Assembly: GCF_000409775.1 (NCBI RefSeq)
Contig: NZ_KE332391.1
Location: 235,766-299,765, forward strand
Origin: Litchfieldella anticariensis FP35 = DSM 16096
Lineage (GTDB): Bacteria; Pseudomonadota; Gammaproteobacteria; Pseudomonadales; Halomonadaceae
Length of the DNA stretch: 64,000 nt
Direction of reading: 5' to 3'
Shown here: piece after piece, positions 58,229 through 64,000 of the stretch
Layout of the letters: each line of letters opens with the position of its first letter
Position numbering within the stretch: the first letter of the stretch is position 1
Program-made: the position numbers and the translations under genes
The notes under the pieces: model-generated
What the model was told of the DNA's origin: nothing
Databases searched by the model: none
The model's input: only the letters and a program-made list of their open reading frames with translations

Positions 58229-58711
58229 ATGCTCCCACGCTTGCCGATTCTCCTTGCTGCCGCTCTACTGATACCTGGCCTGGCCAACGCCCACGATATC
58301 CGGCTCGACGACGTACGAATCGCTCATCCCTTCGCCACCCCCACGCCCCCGGGTGCACCCAACGGGGCGGCATATCTGGACATCACGGTGGAGGGCGACA
58401 CACCAGCGACTCTGGTCGGCGTAAGCAGCTCGGCAAGCCGGGCAGTCGAACTACATGACATGCGTATGGAGGATGGCAACATGCAGATGCGCAAGCTCGA
58501 CCAGATTACTATTGAGCCCGGTGACACGCTGACAATGCGCCCAGGTGGCGGCCAGCACCTGATGTTGCTCGGCTTGGAAGAACCGCTACGCAAGGGCAAC
58601 ACCTTGCCATTGACTCTCGAATTCGCTGAACGCGGCACACTCGACGTGGAGGTCTGGGTCCAGGAGGCCCATGAAGGGAGCGAGGCAGCCGATGCCCACC
58701 ATCAGCATTGA
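58229..58711 (+). CDS. periplasmic copper chaperone PCu(A)C
   Basis: A 160-residue secreted protein with signal peptide about 1-21 (LLAAALLIPGLANA). The copper ligands of the H(M)x10Mx21HxM motif are visible in ELHDMRMEDGNMQMRKL and GGQHLMLLGL. The C-terminus is His-rich (AHHQH), a common addition. It would deliver Cu(I) to cytochrome oxidase or other periplasmic targets. No cytochrome oxidase or Sco gene is adjacent. Confidence 0.93.
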   Translation: MLPRLPILLAAALLIPGLANAHDIRLDDVRIAHPFATPTPPGAPNGAAYLDITVEGDTPATLVGVSSSASRAVELHDMRMEDGNMQMRKLDQITIEPGDTLTMRPGGGQHLMLLGLEEPLRKGNTLPLTLEFAERGTLDVEVWVQEAHEGSEAADAHHQH

Positions 58712-58719
58712 CGTCTTGT

Positions 58720-59733
58720 CTAGCGGCCAGCTTCCTCGCCAGCCATCGGCTCTAGTGCCCAGTGCCGATGGCCACTGGGCTGCTTTTTCTCGCCCCGCGT
58801 TCCCCCACAAGGCAAGTAGAGATGGACGGTGGTGCCACCCTCGGGCTCACTGGATAGGGAGACATGGCCACCACTACGCTTGGCGAAGCCAAGAGCCATG
58901 CTCAACCCAAGGCCAGTTCCTTTGCCCCGCCTCTTGGTGGTGAAGAAAGGTTCGAAGGCTTGCTGCCTGACCTCATGGGTCATGCCTAGACCGGTATCGC
59001 TGATGGTGATCCGCACATAATGGCCGGGCTCGAGATCTTGAGCCCAACCGATAGATGCTTCATCGATGATCATCGAGGAGGTCGCAATCGTCACTTCGCC
59101 TCCCTCTGGCATCGCATCCCGAGCATTGACTGCCAGGTTGATGATCGTCGACTCGAGCTGAGCAGGATCGACGTATGCCATCCATCGCAGCGGCGTCAAT
59201 CGCATCCTGACCGTCACCTGAGTCCCCAGGCTCGCTTCGAGGAACTTGTAGCCGGCGCGCAGCAGAGTGTTGACGTCTACATGAGAAGGGGTGAGTGGCT
59301 CATGTCGAGCAAAAGACAACAGTCGCTGGGTCTGCAAACGACCACGCTCCCCCGCATGCAGCATCAACTCGACCGGCTGGCGCAATGCCGACCCCGATTC
59401 GATCGACTCCAGTAGCAGTTCGGCATTGCCAATAATCACCGTCAACAGGTTGTTGAAGTCGTGAACTACTCCCCCCGAGACTTGCCCCAAAGCCGCCATT
59501 CGCTGCATTTCATGCAGCTGCCGCTCCATGTCCTCGCACACTCGTTCAGCACATCGTGCTCGACATGTGGCCTGCCGAATGTACCACCAGCCCCATCCCA
59601 CCAACATTGCCAAACCGCTAACCAGTGCACCCCAGATTCCCAGCCACAACCAAAGCCCGCCCAGCACCACTGGCCCACTCAACGCAGCAAAAACGCCATA
59701 CACCTTGGAAGTCATTTGGCTTATGTGCGACAT
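58720..59733 (-). CDS. membrane sensor histidine kinase
   Basis: A 337-residue kinase. Two close membrane helices (about 11-32 and 34-52) have almost no periplasmic loop. The HisKA region has the phospho-acceptor His91 in GGVVHDFNNLL, and the ATPase domain shows NLAVNARDAMP (N box), DTGLGM (G1), FFTTKRRGKGTGLGLSMALG (F and G2 boxes). The start at 59733 is 14 nt after the stop of the upstream REC-EAL gene, so the pair forms one operon. No sensory domain is obvious; it may sense membrane state. Confidence 0.9.
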   Translation of the reverse strand: MSHISQMTSKVYGVFAALSGPVVLGGLWLWLGIWGALVSGLAMLVGWGWWYIRQATCRARCAERVCEDMERQLHEMQRMAALGQVSGGVVHDFNNLLTVIIGNAELLLESIESGSALRQPVELMLHAGERGRLQTQRLLSFARHEPLTPSHVDVNTLLRAGYKFLEASLGTQVTVRMRLTPLRWMAYVDPAQLESTIINLAVNARDAMPEGGEVTIATSSMIIDEASIGWAQDLEPGHYVRITISDTGLGMTHEVRQQAFEPFFTTKRRGKGTGLGLSMALGFAKRSGGHVSLSSEPEGGTTVHLYLPCGGTRGEKKQPSGHRHWALEPMAGEEAGR

Positions 59734-59746
59734 CGAGCGCCCTACC

Positions 59747-60925
59747 TCAAACCTGCAACACACGGTCGACGAGAAGGATATGCTCAGCAGGCATCGGCCT
59801 GCCGAGTGCGAAGCCCTGTACATGAGTACAGCCGTAGGCACGCAGTAGTGGCAGGCTATCCAGCGATTCCACTCCCTCGGCCACGACCCGTATGCCCAAA
59901 CGCTGGCCCAGCAAGGTTACAGCCTCGACAATGGCAGCATCATGGGAAGCGGCATGAATATCCCGCACGAAACTTCTATCGATCTTCAACTCGCTGATCG
60001 GGAGCAGTTGCAAACGGGAAAGCGACGAAAAGCCAACACCGAAGTCGTCCACAGACACTTCCAGGCCATGAAGGCGAAGACGTGCAGCCACTTCACCGCC
60101 CAACAGTTCGTCATCCATGGAGTCACTCTCGGTGATTTCCAATGCGATAGGCGCCCGATATGACAGCCCGCGCCGTCCTTGGTCCATCAGTGAGAGCAGT
60201 TCGTCATTCATCAGCTCGGCAGGGGTGACATTGATCGCCATCGATAGCGACAGGCCCGCCGCCGTCCAACGATCTGCATCGCGCAGCGCCAACGCCACCA
60301 CACGTCGTGTCAAGGCATGGCATTGATCGGGCGTCATCAACGGGAGAAATTGCCCGGGGTGGAGCAAACCTGCCTGAGGGTGTTGCCAGCGCACCAACGC
60401 CTCGACACCGCTCAGGCGATTGGAAACCAGCTCGAACTGCGGTTGGTAATGCACGGTGAACTCGTCACGCGCCAACGCCAGGTCGATCTCCTCACGGCTA
60501 CGCATGACATCATTAGTCTGACCTTCGGGGATCGCACGCGGTCTGATACCCTCGAGACGCCTGCGCAGGTCAGCCAGCCGATAAGGTTTTCCCAGCGGGT
60601 CGAGCATATCAAGGCCAAGGGCCCGACCGACTCGCTCCGCGATTTGCACGATCTTGGGTTCGACCCCGCTCAGCAGCAGAACAGCTCCCGCATAACGGCT
60701 TTCGGCCAAGCGTCGCAACACTTCGATACCATCATCGGATTGGCCAAGTTCCAGATCGACGATCAGTAGCCGCGGTCCCAGAGTCGACAATTCAGCCAAC
60801 AAGGCCTCGGGGCGTGAATGACAGCGTGCTTCCATTCCCAAAGCGTGCAACTGAAGCGACAACGTCACGACCACATCCGGGTCGTCATCGAGTACCGCTG
60901 CCAAAGGCTGGAGAATCGCAGACAT
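59747..60925 (-). CDS. REC-EAL response regulator, c-di-GMP phosphodiesterase (RocR-like)
   Basis: A 392-residue protein. The receiver domain (about 9-125) has the acidic pocket DDD (13-15), phospho-acceptor Asp57 and the conserved Lys in GKPYR. The EAL domain (about 145-390) has EALVRW (Glu175), INVTPAEL, EITES, DDFGVGFSSL, ELKIDRSFV and AEGVES, so the catalytic metal and base residues look intact. It should hydrolyse c-di-GMP under control of the kinase encoded next. First gene of the two-gene operon. Confidence 0.92.
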   Translation of the reverse strand: MSAILQPLAAVLDDDPDVVVTLSLQLHALGMEARCHSRPEALLAELSTLGPRLLIVDLELGQSDDGIEVLRRLAESRYAGAVLLLSGVEPKIVQIAERVGRALGLDMLDPLGKPYRLADLRRRLEGIRPRAIPEGQTNDVMRSREEIDLALARDEFTVHYQPQFELVSNRLSGVEALVRWQHPQAGLLHPGQFLPLMTPDQCHALTRRVVALALRDADRWTAAGLSLSMAINVTPAELMNDELLSLMDQGRRGLSYRAPIALEITESDSMDDELLGGEVAARLRLHGLEVSVDDFGVGFSSLSRLQLLPISELKIDRSFVRDIHAASHDAAIVEAVTLLGQRLGIRVVAEGVESLDSLPLLRAYGCTHVQGFALGRPMPAEHILLVDRVLQV

Positions 60926-61026
60926 CCTGTCCCTCGCTGGGCATCGGGAGCAGATAATGTAAATAAGTGTAACACAACTGGGCCGAACGCGTGAGATTCT
61001 TATGCCTTTCTGGATGAGAGTTCACA

Positions 61027-61644
61027 TTATCCGAGTGGTCCCCATGCCACCCGCAGGGCCAGCCCCAGCAGCATCAGCCCAGTAAGCCGATTGATCCAGT
61101 GAGCACGCGCCTGCAACCATGGCAGGACCTTCGAATGCGATAGTGCCATCGCTACCAGCACGTACCAGCCACCGTCGATCAGCATGGCGGTGGCAACGAT
61201 CAATGCTTTGGCGGCCAGGCTCATGTCAGGGGTGACGAACTGGCTGAGCAGAGCGATGAAGAACAGGATCAGCTTGGGATTGCCAAGTGCTACCAACATG
61301 CCTTCGCGTGCTGCTTGACCCCGTGTCGTAACACCACCCGTGGCATGCCATGTCGCCACACGCCCGGCACGCAAGGCCTTGATGCCCAGCCAGGCCAGAT
61401 ACGCCGCTCCCGCCCACGTGATGAACTGGAACAGCATGGGTTGGCGTGCGATCAATGCCCCCAACCCCCACACGGTCAACAGGGCATAGACTCCCACTCC
61501 CAACGAATGCGACAAGGCTGCCACCACCCCAGGCAAACGTCCGCCACCCAAGGTATGACGTAACACCAGCGCCAAGCTTGGCCCTGGTGACACGGCCCCC
61601 ATGACACACACGGCTGCCAGCGACAGCCATAGCGAGATCGGCAC
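61027..61644 (-). CDS. LysE/RhtB-family amino-acid exporter
   Basis: A 205-residue membrane protein with about six helices. The N-terminal signature GAVSPGPSLALVLRHTLGGGRLPGVVAALSHSLGVGVYALL (about 16-56) and NPKLILFFIALLSQF (about 120-134) are family hallmarks. The substrate is probably an amino acid or derivative. Monocistronic; a leftward terminator at 61777-61806 insulates it from anything upstream. Confidence 0.92.
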   Translation of the reverse strand: MPISLWLSLAAVCVMGAVSPGPSLALVLRHTLGGGRLPGVVAALSHSLGVGVYALLTVWGLGALIARQPMLFQFITWAGAAYLAWLGIKALRAGRVATWHATGGVTTRGQAAREGMLVALGNPKLILFFIALLSQFVTPDMSLAAKALIVATAMLIDGGWYVLVAMALSHSKVLPWLQARAHWINRLTGLMLLGLALRVAWGPLG

Positions 61645-61776
61645 CCCATCCTCCTTGGTAACAACAATGAGACGAAAAGCAGCGAGAGCAGTGACTTACC
61701 ACGCCCCACGACAGGCAAGGAACTGACACCGTCACCGACATCATAAGCCTTGGCGATCAGTCGAAGGAAGGCAATA

Positions 61777-61806
61777 AAAACCGGCCACATGCAGGGGTGG
61801 CCGGGA
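61777..61806 (-). terminator. leftward terminator in the 375-bp gap upstream of the LysE gene
   Basis: Read leftward, CCGGCCAC (61806-61799) pairs with GTGGCCGG (61790-61783), followed by a run of five T (A-run 61778-61782). The gap 61645-62019 holds no credible gene. The only leftward transcript that could end here would start between about 61810 and 62019 or come from the tRNA remnant, so a small RNA is possible. Confidence 0.7.
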
Positions 61807-62019
61807 AGCAGGGAACACGACTGGAGGAACTGGTTACTACTTTAGCCTTTATTACGACGTTTCGATGTGAGCGATCGCCAACAGATTTTGTCAGAGATTT
61901 CCTACATCGCTTGTCGGTATTTTCCCACAACCCGTCATCCCAACCTTTCAAACCTCATGCCATGCAGACCAACCGAAAGCCACGTTACACTGATACGACA
62001 CGGAGACAGGGAGCATGAC

Positions 62020-62181
62020 ATGAACGTCGGAACATTCGCCTTAGGCCTTCAACTCCTCGGCCTTATCTTGCTTGTCTACGGCTGGTTCACCCTCAATCCC
62101 GCCGGCTTCGTCGGTGTGGTGCTAATAATACTGGGCGCCGTGCTCCGCTGGACTCGCCGAACGGGAGATAACGGTAAGTAG
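62020..62181 (+). CDS. small two-helix membrane protein
   Basis: A 53-residue protein that is almost entirely two hydrophobic helices (about 4-22 and 28-46) ending in a short basic tail (RWTRRTGDNGK). GGGAG lies 8 nt before the ATG. No family recognised. It lies immediately to the left of the tRNA remnant, on the side inferred to be original chromosome. Confidence 0.6.
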   Translation: MNVGTFALGLQLLGLILLVYGWFTLNPAGFVGVVLIILGAVLRWTRRTGDNGK

Positions 62182-62633
62182 CGCACGGGTGCCAAACGAA
62201 AAACACGCCCCATGGGATCATGGCTAGACGCGTACAGAGATCAAGAAGAGATATGCTGAGAAACGCAGAGTGTCACTGAGTGACCGATTCAGAAGTGGTG
62301 CCCGGGGTCGGACTCGAACCGACACGCTGTCGCCAGCGGTGGATTTTGAATCTTATCAATTACTTACACACGAAGCGTAGAATCAGAACTACCTGAAGTG
62401 TGACACCTAATCGTGGTATAGCTTCAAGCCTAGCGCCTGCCCCCTGGCTTCACAACCCTCAGCAGATGACCATGTGAGAATCGCACCACAGCTACCCCTC
62501 AGCGGTCATATGTGGAACTATGCATTAGCAGCGGATGATCCATCGATAGCTGATAAGGGAAGTTGGCTACTGGCGACACATCCTGCAAAGGATGCGCATT
62601 CTCATTTTCTGCACCCCCTATGGAGATACCATC
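62182..62633. other. gap around the tRNA remnant
   Basis: Apart from the tRNA fragment nothing certain is seen. The part right of 62353 is more AT-rich than the chromosome to the left and probably belongs to the integrated element. No integrase gene or promoter could be assigned. Confidence 0.5.
62296..62353 (-). tRNA. 3' fragment of tRNA-Leu(CAA), probable attachment site
   Basis: Read leftward, the sequence starts in the anticodon loop (TTCAAAA, anticodon CAA). It continues with the 3' anticodon stem, a long class II variable arm (GCTGGCGACAGC) and an intact T arm (GTCGG, TTCGAGT, CCGAC), and ends CCCGGGCACCA with the CCA encoded. Left of the break the gene is normal; right of 62353 the 5' half is missing and pairing with the anticodon stem fails. 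This is the classic remnant made when an element integrates into a tRNA 3' end. It is not a functional tRNA. Confidence 0.88.
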
Positions 62634-63539
62634 ATGTGTTCGCCTTCTTCTTTCCCTCTAGAAGCAATACCCGATATACAGGCTGCCCCAGAGGATTACC
62701 GACTACTCCAACGCATTCCTATCACACGTCCGAACACCATACTCCCCATTGAGCTGAACCCTTCGGTGGGGGATGAGCGTCCCTTGGTCATCGTGGATGT
62801 CGAGACGACAGGGCTTGATCCCTCGTCGGACAAGATCATCGAGTTGGGGCTAGTACGAGGGACCTTCAGCCCCTCAGCAGAACGTATCACCTCGATTCTG
62901 GAGTCCCACTCACAGTTCGAAGATCCAGGGATCCCCATCCCCGAAGTGATCACCAGCATCACCAGCATCACCGATCAAGACGTGGCAGGCCAGCATATCG
63001 ACGATGCATGGCTCGGCATGATGCTCCAGGGAGATCCTTTGGTGATCGCTCATAATGCCCAGTTCGATAGGGGCTTCATAGAAGCGCGCTTCCCCGCCTG
63101 CGACAAGCAGGTCTGGGCTTGTAGTCTGAGCGGGGTGGATTGGAAAAGCTTAGGCTACGAAGCACGCAAGCTAGAATACCTGCTCCTCAAACAAGGGTAT
63201 TTTTACCAAGGGCACAGAGCCGAGGTGGACTGCCTAGCAACCGCTTGGTTGCTGTATTGCCAGTCCGAATCTTTCTCTCTTCTGCTGGCAAGCGCCCGTC
63301 AAAAGACGGTCATCGTGCGAGCGCTCGGTGCTCCCATCGAAGTGAAAGACATACTGAAATCCCGCGGCTACCGTTGGCATAACGGGAACAATGGTCGCAG
63401 CAAGTGCTGGTGGACGATCGTCACTGAATCGAGCCTTCAGGCCGAGCAGGAGTTCCTCAACAAGACCTACCATAACGGGGCACAACTGGCACACTACCAA
63501 GCACAGACAGCCCGCACTCGGTTCAAGCCAGATAGCTAG
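62634..63539 (+). CDS. DEDDh 3'-5' exonuclease (DnaQ/RNase T-like) with extra C-terminal region
   Basis: A 301-residue nuclease. The exonuclease core has VDVETTGLD (first Asp and Glu), SITSITDQDV, IAHNAQFDRGF (second Asp) and HRAEVDCLA (catalytic His and third Asp), so all DEDDh residues are present. A region after about 215 (VKDILKSRGYRWHNGNNGRSKCWWTIV) is shared, as I recall, by exonucleases of mobile elements; its role is unknown. The ATG at 62634 has GGAG 8 nt upstream. Codon and base use look less GC-biased than the chromosome, in keeping with an island gene just inside the tRNA-Leu junction. Confidence 0.87.
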   Translation: MCSPSSFPLEAIPDIQAAPEDYRLLQRIPITRPNTILPIELNPSVGDERPLVIVDVETTGLDPSSDKIIELGLVRGTFSPSAERITSILESHSQFEDPGIPIPEVITSITSITDQDVAGQHIDDAWLGMMLQGDPLVIAHNAQFDRGFIEARFPACDKQVWACSLSGVDWKSLGYEARKLEYLLLKQGYFYQGHRAEVDCLATAWLLYCQSESFSLLLASARQKTVIVRALGAPIEVKDILKSRGYRWHNGNNGRSKCWWTIVTESSLQAEQEFLNKTYHNGAQLAHYQAQTARTRFKPDS

Positions 63540-63802
63540 TGGCCCAGGAAGTGCGAATCACTCATTTCTCCGGAGTCATCGAAGGAAACCCTGGCTTTGA
63601 TGTCTTCGCTGTAGCGACGGTGGTTCTTGCTCATGCTCAGTCACCCCTAGTCGACTTGGCCTGGTGTTACCAAGGCAGACAGAACTTTGGGGTACCACTT
63701 CAAGACAGCTTGATTTCGCCCAGCCAGCACCGGTTGCTTGGCACGGTGCTTCCTCATCACTTGTCTAGCGCCATGGCAACCCAGGTGATAGATTTGAGGT
63801 GA
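63539..63802 (+). CDS. hypothetical protein
   Basis: An 87-codon frame starting at GTG that shares a base with the exonuclease stop (TAGTG). No family recognised; the sequence FSGVIEGNPGFDVFAVATVVLAHAQSPLVDLAWCYQG looks like a small folded domain. There is no clear ribosome-binding site, so it would rely on coupling to the exonuclease gene. It may be spurious. Confidence 0.35.
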   Translation: MAQEVRITHFSGVIEGNPGFDVFAVATVVLAHAQSPLVDLAWCYQGRQNFGVPLQDSLISPSQHRLLGTVLPHHLSSAMATQVIDLR

Positions 63803-63892
63803 AGCATCTTGGATTCGACTTGACACGCATAGCTAAAGACATCGATTCAGGCATGTCTTCCACCCACCATCAGCACTAATTGAGGCAGCACT

Positions 63893-64000
63893 ATGAAGTT
63901 CATGAACAAGGGAGCATTAGTAGCAGAAGCCGGCACACAAGACCCTCGATATAGAGACATGTCAGCATATGATGGCAAACCATTTGAGTGCGCATGCGGA
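63893..64000 (+). CDS. hypothetical protein, 3' end outside window
   Basis: An open frame from an ATG with GAGG 7 nt upstream, continuing without a stop to the window edge (36 codons: MKFMNKGALVAEAGT, then YDGKPFECACG). The CACG after FEC hints at a metal-binding Cys pair. No function can be assigned; it belongs to the putative island. Confidence 0.5.
   Translation, partial: MKFMNKGALVAEAGTQDPRYRDMSAYDGKPFECACG

Noticed and set aside
61757-61951. Leftward 64-codon frame in the LysE upstream gap
   Set aside because: It runs through the terminator hairpin and has no recognisable features.

Overview
The window looks like chromosomal DNA of a halophilic gammaproteobacterium of the Halomonas type. 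The evidence is gene content and protein similarity recalled from known families: malEFG, a Pseudomonas-style aru/ast operon, RibH2, FabV, AidB and PHA synthase, in GC-rich DNA with short intergenic regions. Species cannot be fixed from sequence alone. Two stretches look more AT-rich and probably acquired: about 19.4-21.6 kb and everything right of about 62.35 kb.

Layout. 0-1.5 kb: 3' end of a transketolase gene, then an FMN riboswitch and ribH2. 1.5-12.2 kb: an erythritol-type catabolic locus. A leftward operon runs eryD, eryA, eryB, a DUF2291 gene, then ABC ATPase, permease and binding protein. A divergent pair encodes a hydroxypyruvate-isomerase-like barrel and a second triosephosphate isomerase. 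eryB carries an exact in-frame 201-bp tandem duplication. 12.2-16.5 kb: malEFG with a MalT box but no malK. 16.5-19.3 kb: rmuC and a DUF2252 gene. 19.3-21.5 kb: an AT-richer insert with an isolated ZorA/ZorB-like (MotA plus OmpA) motor pair. 21.6-37.5 kb: a kynurenine-formamidase-like hydrolase facing a 13-gene leftward operon for aerobic 2-aminobenzoate (anthranilate) breakdown through CoA thioesters. That operon includes a branched-chain-type ABC transporter, a MarR regulator and RidA, and its divergent partner encodes two more beta-oxidation enzymes. A perfect 36-bp palindrome lies between the two. 37.6-43.2 kb: an FtsH paralogue, a frameshifted phaC, a small lipoprotein, NfeD and an SPFH protein. 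43.2-44.6 kb: a GNAT gene and a YhfG/Fic toxin-antitoxin pair. 44.6-51 kb: the arginine succinyltransferase operon astC-aruF-aruG-astD-astB. 51-62.2 kb: housekeeping and stress genes (SDR, GlxA-type regulator, FabV, glutathione peroxidase, Nudix, AidB, copper chaperone, REC-EAL plus histidine kinase, LysE). From 62.3 kb: a 3' fragment of tRNA-Leu(CAA) marks the probable left end of an integrated element carrying a DEDDh exonuclease.

How the genes work together. Erythritol would enter by the ABC transporter, be phosphorylated by EryA and oxidised by EryB, and be isomerised toward erythrose-4-phosphate, a transketolase substrate. Anthranilate would be activated by the ligase, dearomatised by the fused monooxygenase/reductase, deaminated and passed through beta-oxidation.

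The most unusual items are four. One is a roughly 130-nt repeat, present twice, with several helices supported by compensatory base changes; each copy abuts the stop codon of a leftward gene. The second is the ZorAB-like pair with no recognisable effector. The third is the eryB duplication. The fourth is the tRNA-Leu attachment remnant.
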